DNA from: SHZI01 sp041396045
GTDB taxonomy: Bacteria > Pseudomonadota > Gammaproteobacteria > Steroidobacterales > GCA-2729495
Direction of reading: 5' to 3'
DNA: 64,000 nucleotides
NCBI GenBank assembly: GCA_041396045.1
Contig: JAWKZI010000012.1
Span: 21,448 to 85,447 of the forward strand
Of the stretch, positions 1 to 10,464 are shown piece by piece. The notes under the pieces were generated by a model that made no database searches, was not told where the DNA came from, and worked only from the letters and a program-made list of their open reading frames with translations. The translations under genes and the position numbers were made by a program. How positions within the stretch are numbered: the stretch's first letter is position 1; the number at the start of each line of letters is the position of its first letter.

Positions 1-152
1 CGGCCATGTTGCTGCTTCTGGCGATCGTTGCGGCCATCGTGCTGACACAGCGTCATCGTCCCGGCCTCAAGGTTCAGGACATCAACAAGCAGGTCAACAC
101 CCGTGCCAAGGATCGGGTACGGATAGTGAAGATGAAGTCCGAGGTCGATTGA
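1..152 (+). CDS. nuoJ: NADH-quinone oxidoreductase subunit J, C-terminal part
   Basis: Only the last ~49 codons are in the window. The reading frame entering from the left edge gives a hydrophobic stretch (MLLLLAIVAAIVLT) followed by a basic/polar tail ending KMKSEVD and a TGA at 150-152. NuoJ is a membrane subunit of respiratory complex I and normally lies directly before nuoK. Here its stop overlaps the nuoK start by one base (TGATG), which indicates translational coupling. The identification rests mainly on position and on the membrane-helix-plus-tail character, because the fragment is short. Confidence 0.8.
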   Translation, partial: AMLLLLAIVAAIVLTQRHRPGLKVQDINKQVNTRAKDRVRIVKMKSEVD

Positions 153-457
153 TGATTGGTCTGTCACACTATCTGACCCTCTCGGCGCTGCTGTTCACGA
201 TCAGCGTGGCCGGAATCTTTTTGAACCGGAAGAACGTGATCGTTCTGTTGATGTGTGTCGAACTGATGTTGCTGGCGGTGAACTTCAATTTTGTCGCGTT
301 TTCCCGCTATCTCGATGATCCGGCTGGCCAGGTATTCGTCTTCTTTGTATTGACGGTTGCGGCTGCCGAAGCAGCCATCGGCCTGGCGATTCTGGTTGTA
401 CTGTTCCGCAGTCGCCACAACATCAATGTCCACGAACTCGACGTGTTGAAGGGCTAA
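152..457 (+). CDS. nuoK: NADH-quinone oxidoreductase subunit K
   Basis: A 101-residue membrane protein, the usual NuoK length, with three hydrophobic segments (about residues 1-22, 27-50 and 58-86). The second segment carries the family pattern with a buried acid, VLLMCVELMLLAVNFNF, and the third carries AAAEAAIGLAILV. The conserved glutamates (the E in CVEL and those in AAEAAIG) are intact; in the family they serve the proton pathway of complex I. I chose the ATG at 152 rather than the in-frame TTG at 149 because it overlaps the nuoJ stop by one base. The next gene, nuoL, follows after four bases. Confidence 0.97.
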   Translation: MIGLSHYLTLSALLFTISVAGIFLNRKNVIVLLMCVELMLLAVNFNFVAFSRYLDDPAGQVFVFFVLTVAAAEAAIGLAILVVLFRSRHNINVHELDVLKG

Positions 458-461
458 GGGG

Positions 462-2418
462 ATGGAGCGGTACTATCTCGCCATCGTTCTGTGTCCGCTG
501 ATTGCCGCGCTGCTTGCCGGACTGTTCGGTCGTCAGATCGGACGGGTCGGTGCGCATACCGTGACGATTCTGGGTGTTGCCACATCCTTTGTTCTGTCGC
601 TGCTGGTTCTCAAGGCCCAGTGGTGGGACGGGGCCCCGGCTTTCAACGGCGCGGTATACACCTGGGCCGTCGTCGATGGCGTCCAGATCGATATGGGGTT
701 TCTGATCGACCGGCTCACCGCCCTGATGATGGTGGTGGTTACGGCAGTCTCGTTGATGGTGCATATCTACTCCATCGGCTATATGCACGATGACCCTGGC
801 TACCAGCGCTTCTTCAGCTATATCTCACTGTTTACCTTCTCCATGCTGCTGCTGGTGATGGCCAATAACTTCATGCAACTGTTCTTTGGCTGGGAACTGG
901 TTGGCCTGATGTCGTACCTGCTGATCGGTTTCTGGTACACCCGGCCAACCGCGATCTTCGCCAGCATGAAGGCCTTTATCGTCAATCGGGTCGGAGATTT
1001 CGGCTTCCTGCTGGGCATCGCCATGGTGATGATGGCCACGGGTAGCCTGGACTACGCAACCGCTTTTTCGATGGCGCCAGACATCAGTTCCCAGACCATT
1101 GTGATCTGGGGCGATACCCCAGTGGTCAGTGATGACGGTGGCCTGCATCCTTCTGTTTGTTGGTGCGATGGGCAAGTCAGCCCAGATGCCTCTGCATGTC
1201 TGGTTGCCGGACTCGATGGAAGGTCCTACACCGATTTCTGCCTTGATTCATGCAGCGACCATGGTCACGGCCGGCGTGTTCATGGTGGCGCGAATGTCGC
1301 CGCTATTTGAGTACTCCGAAACCGCGCTGTCACTGGTGCTGGTCGTCGGAGCCACCACGGCATTGTTCACCGGGTTCCTGGGTGTGGTCCAGAACGACAT
1401 CAAACGTGTCGTTGCGTACTCAACACTGTCCCAGCTGGGTTACATGACAGCCGCTCTCGGTGCATCAGCCTACGCCGCTGGTGTGTTTCATCTGATGACG
1501 CATGCCTTCTTCAAGGCACTGCTGTTTCTGGCTGCGGGCTCCGTCATCATTGCCATGCATCACGAGCAGGACATCCGCAAGATGGGCGGACTGCGGAAGT
1601 ATCTGCCGATAACCTGGCTCACCTTCCTGGCAGGAACATTATCGCTGATCGGTTTCCCGGGCTTTGCGGGGTTCTTTTCCAAGGATGCGCTGATCGAGGC
1701 TGTTGGTCATTCGGGACGTTGGGGCGCCGGCTGGGCCTTCTGGTGCCTGATGATTGGGGTCTTCGTAACCGCCCTCTATTCGTTTCGGGTGTTCTTCCTG
1801 GTTTTTCATGGCCAGGAGCGTATGGATGCCGAGACCCGTTCACACCTGCGTGAACCCTCCTGGACAGTTACCGTTCCCCTGGTGCTCTTGGCTATTCCCT
1901 CGGTGATCATCGGCTGGTTGACGATCAAGCCGGCCGTCTTTGGCGACTACTTCGGATCCTCGATCTTTGTGCGGCAGGCTAACGATGTTCTCGGTGAACT
2001 GGCCGGGGAGTTCCATGGGCCATTGGCTTATGTACTTCATTCGCTCACAGCGCCGGTGACCTATATTGCTCTGGCGGGTGCGATAACTGCCTGGTATCTG
2101 TATTTGCGCAACCCGGCGCTCGCTGAAACACTGCGGCAGCGGTTCTCCGGGCTGTACACCTTGCTCGTGAAAAAATACTACTTCGACGAGATCAACAAGA
2201 TTGTTTTCATGCGCGGAGGCACGGGCCTCGGCCGATTGTTATGGCGCTATGGCGACGAGGCTGTGATCGATGATGGAATCGTCAATGGCAGCGCCCGGGT
2301 TATCCAATGGGGGGCCAGAGTCAGTCGCGAACTCCAGAGCGGATATCTGTACCACTATGCATTCGCCATGATCATCGGCCTGGCGGTACTCATTGGCTGG
2401 CTGTTGCTCGGCAACTGA
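462..2418 (+). CDS. nuoL: NADH-quinone oxidoreductase subunit L (frameshifted)
   Basis: Antiporter-like proton-pumping subunit of complex I, about 652 residues once repaired. The first frame (462 to ~1125) carries the N-terminal helices and the core motif FFGWELVGLMSYLLIGFW. The second frame (from ~1115 to 2418) resumes with LLFVGAMGKSAQMPLHVWLP and continues through ISALIHAATMV, FFKALLFLAAGS and the C-terminal arm-like helix region. The frame changes at about 1100-1135. The span is 1957 bases, one more than a multiple of three, so a single inserted base (or two lost) is the simplest cause. Both halves match the family and the upstream and downstream nuo genes are present, so I take this as one gene with an indel. 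Confidence 0.93.
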
Positions 2419-2434
2419 ACCCGGGAATGGCTCA

Positions 2435-3993
2435 ATGATCGAAAATATTTCAGGGATGGGCACGCTTAGCGTGCTGATCTGGTTGCCGATTGTCGGTGGC
2501 CTGATTCTTCTGGCACTTGGCAAGGGGCAGAAAACCGTACAGGCGGGGGATATCCGCTGGGACGGATTCATCGCGCTGGCATTCTCCATACTGACCTTTG
2601 TGCTCAGTATCGCGCTGTGGACCGGCTTCGATACCACGACGGCTGACATGCAGTTCGTTGAACGGGCACCGTGGATCCGGACCTTCAACGTGGAGTACTT
2701 CCTCGGCATCGACGGCCTTTCAATGCCGTTGATTCTGCTCACCACTTTTCTGACGCCGGTTGTCGTCCTGGCCGGTTGGGACTCGGTCAAAAAGCGCACT
2801 GCACAGTACTTCGCCACGTTCCTGATTCTTGAGGGCCTGATGATCGGCGTATTTGCCGCACTTGATGCCCTGCTGTTCTACGTGTTCTGGGAAGCGATGC
2901 TGATTCCGATGTTCATCATTATCGGAGTCTGGGGCGGTGATCGCCGGGTGTACGCCACACTCAAGTTCTTCCTGTACACCTTTTCTGGGTTCAGTGCTGA
3001 TGCTGATCGCACTGATCTATCTGTATCTGAAGTCCGGCAGTTACAGCATCCTGGACTTCCACGCGCTGCCGTTGTCGCTTACCGAACAGACGCTGATCTT
3101 CCTGGCTTTCCTGGTTGCATTTGCCGTGAAGGTACCGATGTGGCCGGTGCACACATGGCTTCCCGATGCACACGTCGAAGCGCCGGCCGGAGGCTCGGTA
3201 ATCCTTGCAGCCATCCTGCTGAAAATGGGTGGCTACGGCTTTGTTCGCTTCAGCCTGCCGATAACGCCGGATGCCAGTAGTGAACTGGCGTGGCTGATGA
3301 TTACCCTGTCGCTGATTGCGGTTGTCTATATCTGCCTGGTTGCCCTGGTCCAGGAAGACATGAAGAAGCTGGTTGCCTATTCCTCAATCACCCATATGGG
3401 ATTCGTGACCCTGGGCTTTTTCATTGCCTGGGCGATCGTGCAAAGAACCGGTTCTACTGCTGGTGTCGCCATGGGTCTGTCCGGCGGCATGTTCCAGATG
3501 ATTTCCCATGGATTGATTTCGGGAGCGCTGTTTCTTTGCGTGGGCGTACTCTACGATCGCCTCCATACTCGCCGGATCGATGGCTACGGCGGTGTCGTCA
3601 ACACCATGCCGGTTTTTGCCGTGTTCATGGTGGGGTTCGCTTTCGCCAATGCCGGCTTGCCGGGGACTTCCGGTTTCGTGGGCGAGTTTCTGGTGATCCT
3701 GGCGACCTTCAAGGCAGGATTCTGGTATGCATTTCTGCTCACCCTCAACCTCATTATTGGTGCCGCCTATTCGTTATGGCTGGTCAAGCGGGTAATTTTC
3801 GGGCCGGTGGCCAATGAGCGGAGTTGCCGGCATGACCGACGTCTCGTGGCGGGAGTTTGTCGTTCTGGGTGTGCTGGCCGTTGGGGTCATTGGCCTCGGA
3901 CTCTGGCCCGGTCCGCTAACCAATGTGATGTCTGCCAGCATTGATCATCTGGTGACGCAAATTACCCACTCCAAATTGCAGGCACTGCCATGA
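2435..3993 (+). CDS. nuoM: NADH-quinone oxidoreductase subunit M (two frameshifts)
   Basis: Proton-pumping membrane subunit of complex I, about 519 residues. The N-terminal part reads from ATG 2435 (MIENISGMGTLSVL) through the hallmark FYVFWEAMLIPMFIIIGVWG. Near 2985 the frame shifts at a run of pyrimidines, resuming with LGSVLMLIALIYLYL, then FAVKVPMWPVHTWLPDAHVE and MFQMISHGLISGALFL. A second shift near 3810-3820 moves into the true C-terminus (MTDVSWREFVVLGVLAVGV ... HSKLQALP). The TGA at 3991-3993 overlaps the nuoN ATG at 3990 (ATGA). The start is chosen 17 bases after the nuoL stop. Confidence 0.92.
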
Positions 3994-5449
3994 ATGCAGC
4001 TACCAGTCTGATGTCGTCAGACCTGATGTCTGCCTGGCCGGAAATACTGCTGGCGGGTGGCTTGTGTGTCGTGCTGCTGCTTGACCTGTTCCTCAAGGAT
4101 GACTACCGGGATTTCACCTACCTCGCCGCAATAGTCCTGCTGGCAGTGCTCGCCTGGGTGCTGCTGGTCAACAACGATGGCAGCACCGTTACGCTCGCCT
4201 TTGGCGGGTCCTTTATCGACGATCCACTGGGTAGGGTCCTCAATCTGTTTGCTGTGGCGACAGTCGCCACCGGTATTTCTGTATTCACGGCCCTGGTTGC
4301 GGGCACGTGGCCTGCATCACGGCGAGTTCTATGTCATCGGGCTGTTCGGATTGCTTGGCATCATGGTGCTGGCCTCGAGTTACAGCCTGCTGGTCAGCTT
4401 ATCTGGGGCTGGAGATTCTCTCGCTGAGCCTCTATGCGCTGGTGGCCTTTAATCGGGAGTCATCTGTGTCGGCCGAGGCGGCCATGAAGTTTTTCGTGCT
4501 GGGCGCGATCGCCTCAGGCACTTTGCTCTATGGCATGTCGCTCGTTTATGGCGTTACCGGCAGCCTGAACATCGGTGACCTGAAAGCCGGGATCGGTGGC
4601 AGCGAAGCCACCTCACTCAGTCTGTGGGTTGGCGTCGCCTTTCTGGTCGCAGGGATCAGCTTCAAGTTCGCCGCGGTGCCTTTTCATATGTGGGCGCCCG
4701 ACGTCTACGAGGGTGCACCAACACCGGTGACGCTCTATGTAGGTACCGCGCCAAAACTGGGCGCTCTGGCCCTGGTGATCCGGATACTGGTTGAGGGCCT
4801 GCCCGCAGTGGGGGACCTTTGGCAACCGATGCTGGCGGCATTGGCGGTTTTGTCACTGATACTGGGCAACGTGGCGGCAATCGCGCAGACCAACGTCAAG
4901 CGGATGCTCGCCTATTCCACGGTCGCCCATGTGGGGTTCATCCTGCTCGGCTTTGCAGTTGGCTCTGTGGAAGGCGTACAGGCCGCACTTTTTTACACGA
5001 TCGTCTACATCATCATGGCCGCCGGCAGCTTCGGTGTTCTGGTTTTGCTGAGCAGTCGTGGTGAAGACGTGGAAACGCTCGATGACCTTCGTGGCCTCTG
5101 GCAGCGTAGCCCCTGGTTTGCACTGATGATGATGCTGATGATGATCAGCATGGCGGGTGTGCCCCCACTGGCTGGCTTCTATGCCAAGTGGTGGATACTC
5201 TCGGCGCTGCTGGACGCCGGGTATCTGGGCTTGTGCGTGCTCGCCGTGGTCGCCTCGGTGGTCGGCGCGTTCTACTACCTGCGGGTCGTCAAGATGATGA
5301 TTTTCGACGATGGTGGCGAAGCACATGCCACCGGCACGCCGCTCGACATCCGCATCATCCTGAGCGTCAACGGCCTGCTGCTCCTGCTCATCGGCATACT
5401 GCCGGAGCGCCTGCTGGAACTGTGCGCCCGCGCCGCCAGCCTGATCTGA
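3990..5449 (+). CDS. nuoN: NADH-quinone oxidoreductase subunit N (two frameshifts)
   Basis: Third antiporter-like subunit of complex I, about 486 residues after repair. Frame one (from 3990) gives the first helices up to FTALVAG. Frame two, about 4305-4395, gives RGLHHGEFYVIGLFGLLGIM. Frame three runs from about 4395 to the TGA at 5447 and includes YLGLEILSLSLYALVAF, ISFKFAAVPFHMWAPDVYEG, VKRMLAYSTVAHVGFILLG and GVPPLAGFYAKWW, all typical of NuoN. Both indels lie within ~100 bases. It is the last gene of the nuo operon; a tRNA with its own promoter follows. Confidence 0.92.
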
Positions 5450-5501
5450 GGAGGGCGGCAGCGGACAATCCATTCAGCGCCCAGCGCCGACCATCGCGTG
5501 G

Positions 5502-5536
5502 TTGCCACCGGGGTGACAAGTGGCTACTATGCCGCC
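5502..5536 (+). promoter_or_regulatory. Promoter of the initiator tRNA, stringent-type discriminator
   Basis: A TTGCCA box (5502-5507) and a TACTAT box (5525-5530) are separated by 17 bases, which fits a sigma70 promoter. The bases just after the -10 box are GCCGCC, a GC-rich discriminator of the kind found at growth-rate and ppGpp controlled stable-RNA promoters. The predicted start near 5537 lies about ten bases before the mature tRNA. Inferred from sequence only. Confidence 0.6.
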
Positions 5537-5545
5537 TTGCGCGGG

Positions 5546-5622
<77 letters not shown>

Positions 5623-5637
5623 ACTAACAGCTAGAAG

Positions 5638-5664
5638 TAGCCCCGCATGGGGCTATTTTGTTTT
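5638..5664 (+). terminator. Intrinsic terminator after tRNA-fMet
   Basis: A seven-base-pair stem TAGCCCC / GGGGCTA (5638-5644 and 5649-5655) with a four-base loop GCAT, followed by TTTTGTTTTG. It lies 16 bases after the tRNA and before rimP, so it can end the tRNA transcript or attenuate entry into the nusA operon. Confidence 0.75.
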
Positions 5665-5753
5665 GCGGCACGGGTGTTTGCGGTCCACGGCTCTGACCCT
5701 GAATGCGGGGTTCTGGCCAGCATCCGGATAGGTGCCGGGCGTCGTCTAGCAGA

Positions 5754-5777
5754 GTGGGCCAATGGCCCACTTTTTTG
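5754..5777 (+). terminator. Second terminator/attenuator in the rimP leader
   Basis: A perfect seven-base-pair stem GTGGGCC / GGCCCAC (5754-5760 and 5764-5770) with loop AAT and a six-T run (5771-5776). It lies about 30 bases before the rimP ATG. Two consecutive intrinsic terminators between the initiator tRNA and rimP fit the attenuation-controlled leader known for the E. coli metY-nusA-infB operon, where NusA feeds back on its own expression. That use here is inferred. Confidence 0.75.
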
Positions 5778-5805
5778 TTTGGGGCGTACGAAGCGAACGG
5801 CGAAT

Positions 5806-6306
5806 ATGACGAATAGTCGGGCACAGTTGATTGCCTTGTTGGAGCCAGCCGTAGAGGCACTGGGATACGAACTGGTGGATCTGGAGCTGAACTTTGGCGG
5901 CAGACGCGGCGTATTGCGCCTGTATATCGACGTCGTCAGGCCGGCCGTAGCTGGCACGGAGCCTAAAGACGGCGAACTGGAGTGTATTCGCGTCGAAGAC
6001 TGCGAAACAGTCAGCCGGCAGGTTGGTGCCGTGCTGGACGTTGAAGACCCGATCCGTCGGGATTACGACCTGGAAGTATCGTCACCGGGCCTGGACAGAA
6101 AGCTGGTGAAGCCGGCGCACTTTGACCGCTTTGCTGGCCAAATCGTGCAGGGCCGCTTGCGGCGGGTACTGGATGGCCGTCGCCGTTTCACTGGAACGCT
6201 GGCGGGCCGGAACGGAACCATGGTGACGATAAGTGTCGAAAACGATATTGACCTGACCGTGTCGATGGACGATCTGGAAGTCGTCCGGCTGAAGCCGGAT
6301 TTCTGA
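5806..6306 (+). CDS. rimP: Ribosome maturation factor RimP
   Basis: A 166-residue protein needed for maturation of the 30S subunit. The N-terminal domain carries ALGYELVDLEL and VLRLYIDV; the middle carries the family signature VSSPGLDRKLVKPAHFDRF; the C-terminal part is an SH3-like barrel ending VRLKPDF. The start is the ATG at 5806 (MTNSRAQLIALLEPAVEAL), not an earlier in-frame codon at 5647, because the upstream stretch overlaps both leader terminators. It is the first gene of the rimP-nusA-infB-rbfA-truB-rpsO-pnp cluster; nusA starts 29 bases after its stop. Confidence 0.95.
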   Translation: MTNSRAQLIALLEPAVEALGYELVDLELNFGGRRGVLRLYIDVVRPAVAGTEPKDGELECIRVEDCETVSRQVGAVLDVEDPIRRDYDLEVSSPGLDRKLVKPAHFDRFAGQIVQGRLRRVLDGRRRFTGTLAGRNGTMVTISVENDIDLTVSMDDLEVVRLKPDF

Positions 6307-6335
6307 AGGCCGGAATACTGAAAGCGGAAGAGATT

Positions 6336-7838
6336 ATGAACAAAGAGATACTGATGGTCGCCGAAGCCGTCTCCAACGAGAAGGGCGTCGAGCAGGAAAT
6401 CATATTCGAAGCGCTTGAACTGGCGCTTGCTTCGGCTACGCGCAAACGCTACAGCGACCTCAGTGACGTGCGTGTCAGCATCAACCGTGAAACGGGCGAT
6501 TACGACACCTTCAGACGCTGGAAAGTATTCGCCGACGACTCCACCGAGCTGGAAAACCCCGAGGCCGAACTGCGCATGATTGATGCGACGGATATCGACC
6601 CGAATGCGGAGCCGGATGGATACGTCGAGGTGCCGGTTCCGTCTGTGGAGTTTGGCCGGATTGCGGCACAGACCGCCAAGCAGGTCATCGTGCAGAAGGT
6701 TCGGGAAGCCGAGCGCAAGAAGGTTGTCGAGGAGTTTCAGGACCGTGTAGGCCAGTTGCTGTCGGGCGTCGTCAAGCGCGTCGACCGGAATGGCGTTTTT
6801 GTGGATCTGGGCTCAAATGCCGAAGGCTTTATTCCGCGCGAAAGCATGATGCCGCGCGAACCGGCCCGCCCGCAGGACCGCATCAAGGCACTCCTGAAGG
6901 AAGTCAGGTCCGAGCCACGCGGACCGCAACTCTTTTTGACCCGCACATCGCCCCAGTTCCTTCTGGAGTTGTTCAAGATCGAAGTGCCGGAAGTGGGGCA
7001 AGGGCTTATCGAAATTCTGGGGGCTGCCCGCGATCCGGGTTTGCGCGCCAAGATTGCGGTCAAGAGCAATGACCGGCGCATCGATCCGGTAGGGGCTTGC
7101 GTTGGCATGCGAGGTTCACGTGTGCAGGCGGTGTCCAATGAGCTGGCCGGTGAGCGGGTCGATATCATCCTCTGGAATGAAAGCCCGGCGCAGTTCGTCA
7201 TTAACGCGATGTCGCCGGCCGAGGTCAGCTCAATTGTGGTGGACGAAGAAAGCCACAGCATGGATCTGGCCGTGCAGGAGGACAAGCTCTCGCAGGCTAT
7301 TGGTCGCGGTGGACAGAACATCCGGCTGGCCAGCGAACTGACCGGCTGGGAACTGAACGTCATGACCGAAGCAGCAGCCGAGGAGAAAAGCGACAAGGAA
7401 TCGCGTGCTCTGCTCGAGCTGTTCATGCAGCAGCTCGACGTTGACGAAGAAGTGGCACTCATCCTGGTTCAGGAAGGGTTTTCCAGTATCGAGGAAGTTG
7501 CCTATGTGCCAACCACCGAGCTGCTGGGCATTGAGGAATTCGACCAGAACATTGTGGACGAGCTGCGCAATCGAGCCCGTGACGTTCTGATAACGCAGGC
7601 TATCCAGAGTGAGGAGACCAATACAGCGCCTCCGGCTGAGGACTTGCTGAGTCTCGATGGAATGGATCCGGAGCTGGCCAAGCGCCTGGCTGCGAAGGGC
7701 ATATCCACACGGGACGACCTTGCCGAACAGGCTGTTGATGACCTTGAAGGCATCGAAGGCCTGGATAACGAGCGCTCTGCCAAGCTGATCATGGCAGCGC
7801 GGGCGCATTGGTTCGAACAGGAAGAGGCGGCAGGTTGA
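6336..7838 (+). CDS. nusA: Transcription termination/antitermination factor NusA
   Basis: A 500-residue RNA polymerase accessory factor. In order: the N-terminal polymerase-binding domain (about 1-130), an S1 domain (SGVVKRVDRNGVFVDLGSNAEG), two KH domains (including VGACVGMRGSRVQAVSNEL and QAIGRGGQNIRLASELTGW), and two acidic helix-hairpin-helix repeats at the C-terminus (around 370-425 and 435-495). The two C-terminal repeats are the form typical of gammaproteobacteria. It is cotranscribed with rimP upstream and infB downstream; NusA in relatives controls its own operon through the leader terminators. Confidence 0.98.
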   Translation: MNKEILMVAEAVSNEKGVEQEIIFEALELALASATRKRYSDLSDVRVSINRETGDYDTFRRWKVFADDSTELENPEAELRMIDATDIDPNAEPDGYVEVPVPSVEFGRIAAQTAKQVIVQKVREAERKKVVEEFQDRVGQLLSGVVKRVDRNGVFVDLGSNAEGFIPRESMMPREPARPQDRIKALLKEVRSEPRGPQLFLTRTSPQFLLELFKIEVPEVGQGLIEILGAARDPGLRAKIAVKSNDRRIDPVGACVGMRGSRVQAVSNELAGERVDIILWNESPAQFVINAMSPAEVSSIVVDEESHSMDLAVQEDKLSQAIGRGGQNIRLASELTGWELNVMTEAAAEEKSDKESRALLELFMQQLDVDEEVALILVQEGFSSIEEVAYVPTTELLGIEEFDQNIVDELRNRARDVLITQAIQSEETNTAPPAEDLLSLDGMDPELAKRLAAKGISTRDDLAEQAVDDLEGIEGLDNERSAKLIMAARAHWFEQEEAAG

Positions 7839-7874
7839 TCACCTTTCGCCTGGCACCTCGCGGAGCTGCTCTCT

Positions 7875-10430
7875 ATGTCTGAAGTGACGATTGCCCAATT
7901 TGCCGATGTACTGAAGATTCCAGTCGAGAAGCTGCTGACGCAGCTCGACGAGGCCGGGATCGAGGTCCAGGGAGTGGACGACATCATCAGCGATGATGCC
8001 AAACGCGACCTGCTGACGCACTTGCGTCGTAGTCATGGACACGATGAAGGTGGCGCTGGCGCCGCGCCGCGCAAGATCACGCTCAGCCGCCGTTCCCAGT
8101 CGGAAATCAAGGTAGCCAGCGGGCAGGGCCGGGCAAAGACAGTCACGGTCGAAGTCCGCCGCAAGCGGACCTACGTCAACCGGGACGTGCTTGAGAAGGC
8201 AGCCAAGGAGCAGCAGGACGAACTGGATCGGCAGCGCCAGGAAGAGCAGGAGAAGCTGGACAAGGAGAAGGCCGAGCAGGAGGCCGTTGAGCGCGAAGCT
8301 CGTGAGAAGCGCGAGCGGGAACTTGCCGAAGCCGAGGCGTTGAAAGCAGCCGAGGAGGAGGCCCGACGTGCCGCAGAACAATCCTTGCGCGAGGGCGAAA
8401 AGTCCCATGCACAGGATGAAGTGCGCAAACGTGACTCTGAAGCGCGCGCCCGCAAGGATGCGGCCAGTAAACGGGATATCCGTCGGGAAGTTGTTGAAGA
8501 ACTTGTCGCTAGCGTGGACGACGATGTGGCAGAAGAGAAGCCAATCAGTTCTCCCCGCAAGGAGCTGCATGTAACGGCTGACATCAGTCGCCGGAAAAAG
8601 AAGAAGACACGACGCCGGTCGCCTTCGGTGCAGGTCGATGGAGGCCGGCATGGTTTCGAGCGGCCTACAGCACCCGTGGTGCACGAGGTGCCGATTCCGG
8701 AAACCATCAAGGTCAGTGAGTTGGCCCAGCGCATGGCTGTCAAGTCGAACGATGTGATTCGTTCGCTGATGAAGCTGGGCGTGATGGCAACCATTAATCA
8801 GGCGATCGACCAGGACACGGCGACACTGGTGGTTGAAGAGCTTGGGCATGTGGCAAAACCGGCCCAGGAAGACGATCTTGAGCAGAAGCTCATTCCGATC
8901 GAAGACAGCACTGCAGAGGCTGTACCGCGTCCGCCAGTGGTTACGATCATGGGGCATGTCGATCACGGCAAGACATCCCTGCTTGACTACATTCGACGGA
9001 CAAAAATCGCGGCAGGAGAGGCCGGCGGTATAACCCAGCACATTGGTGCTTACCATGTCGAAACACCAAAAGGGCCCATTACCTTCCTTGATACGCCCGG
9101 GCATGCTGCATTTACAGCCATGCGGGCGCGTGGTGCGCAGGTTACCGACATCGTGATCCTGATCGTCGCTGCGGACGATGGCGTGATGCCTCAGACCGAG
9201 GAAGCCATACAACATGCCAAGGCTGCCGAGGTTCCGATCATTGTTGCCATCAACAAGATCGACAAGAGCAGTGCCGATCCTGACCGGGTCCGTAACGAAC
9301 TGAGTACCAAGGGAGTGGTTGGCGAAGATTGGGGTGGTGACACGCTGTTCGTGAATGTTTCTGCACAAACAGGCGAGGGCATCGACAAGCTTCTGGAATC
9401 CATTCTGCTGCAGGCAGAGTTGCTGGAGTTGAAGGCGGTCGATGAGGGTCGCGCTACTGGCGTGGTACTTGAGTCGAGTCTGGAGAAGGGCCGCGGGGCT
9501 GTTTCTACAGTTCTGGTTACGCGCGGGAAGCTTCGCCTGGGTGACATGTTGCTGGCCGGCCATGAGTTTGGCCGGGTGAGAGCGATGAACAACGAGCAGG
9601 GCGAGTCGATAATCGAAGCAGGTCCATCCATGCCGGTGGCTGTTCTTGGGTTATCCGGAACGCCCAATGCCGGCGACGATGCGCTGGTGCTGGAAGACGA
9701 ACGCAAGGCTCGCGAACTCGCCCAGCTTCGGCTCACCCGTTCGCGCGACGTCAAGCTCGCTCAGCAACAAACGACGAAGCTCGAAGATGTCTTCAGTCAA
9801 CTGGAAGCATCACAGAATAAGACCCTTCAGATCCTTATCAAGGCTGACGTTCAGGGCAGTGCAGAGGCCCTGAAGGATGCAATGAGCAAGCTTGAACATG
9901 ACGAGGTCAGCGTGAAGGTCATTGGCTCCAGCGTCGGCGGAGTCAGTGCATCGGACGTGACGCTGGCAGCCGCGTCCAGCGCCATCATCATTGCGTTCAA
10001 CGTACGTGCGGACGGCGCAGGCCGCAATGCACTCAAGGAAACCGGAGTCGACATACGCTATTACAGCGTCATCTACGAGGCGATCGATGACGTCAAGAGT
10101 GCAATCAAGGGCATGTTGTCGCCGATCGTACGCGAGCAGATTGTTGGTCTTGCCGAGGTCCGCGATGTGTTTCGCTCGCCGAAGTTCGGCAATATTGCCG
10201 GTTGTCTGGTGGTCGATGGCTACGTGAAGCGCAACAATCCGATCCGGGTTCTGCGCGACAACACAGTGATCTACGAGGGCGAACTGGAGTCGCTACGTCG
10301 TTTCAAGGACGATGTGGCCGAAGTTCGGGCTGGCACGGAGTGCGGCATCGGCGTCAAGAACTACGATGACGTCAAGCCCGGTGACCAGATCGAGTGCTAC
10401 GAGCGTGTGACCATCGACAGGACCATCTGA
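7875..10430 (+). CDS. infB: Translation initiation factor IF-2
   Basis: An 851-residue GTPase that brings initiator tRNA to the 30S subunit. The N-terminal IF2 domain (IAQFADVLKIPVEKLL) is followed by a long, highly charged Glu/Arg/Ala-rich linker (about residues 75-270), a second IF2_N-like domain (KVSELAQRMAVKSNDVIRS) and the G domain: G1 GHVDHGKT near 359-366, G3 DTPGH near 406, G4 NKID near 460. The C-terminal domains that bind fMet-tRNA follow. The coding strand is intact throughout. Its product acts with the initiator tRNA encoded 2.3 kb upstream. Confidence 0.98.
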   Translation: MSEVTIAQFADVLKIPVEKLLTQLDEAGIEVQGVDDIISDDAKRDLLTHLRRSHGHDEGGAGAAPRKITLSRRSQSEIKVASGQGRAKTVTVEVRRKRTYVNRDVLEKAAKEQQDELDRQRQEEQEKLDKEKAEQEAVEREAREKRERELAEAEALKAAEEEARRAAEQSLREGEKSHAQDEVRKRDSEARARKDAASKRDIRREVVEELVASVDDDVAEEKPISSPRKELHVTADISRRKKKKTRRRSPSVQVDGGRHGFERPTAPVVHEVPIPETIKVSELAQRMAVKSNDVIRSLMKLGVMATINQAIDQDTATLVVEELGHVAKPAQEDDLEQKLIPIEDSTAEAVPRPPVVTIMGHVDHGKTSLLDYIRRTKIAAGEAGGITQHIGAYHVETPKGPITFLDTPGHAAFTAMRARGAQVTDIVILIVAADDGVMPQTEEAIQHAKAAEVPIIVAINKIDKSSADPDRVRNELSTKGVVGEDWGGDTLFVNVSAQTGEGIDKLLESILLQAELLELKAVDEGRATGVVLESSLEKGRGAVSTVLVTRGKLRLGDMLLAGHEFGRVRAMNNEQGESIIEAGPSMPVAVLGLSGTPNAGDDALVLEDERKARELAQLRLTRSRDVKLAQQQTTKLEDVFSQLEASQNKTLQILIKADVQGSAEALKDAMSKLEHDEVSVKVIGSSVGGVSASDVTLAAASSAIIIAFNVRADGAGRNALKETGVDIRYYSVIYEAIDDVKSAIKGMLSPIVREQIVGLAEVRDVFRSPKFGNIAGCLVVDGYVKRNNPIRVLRDNTVIYEGELESLRRFKDDVAEVRAGTECGIGVKNYDDVKPGDQIECYERVTIDRTI

Positions 10431-10464
10431 GCCCGATGTTCCACCGGGCAATGGCTGACTGACG

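Noticed and set aside
7839..9563. A 574-codon open frame on the minus strand
   Set aside because: It lies wholly antisense to the N-terminal half of infB, whose strand has all IF-2 motifs. The charged Glu/Lys codons of the linker leave the opposite strand free of stops.
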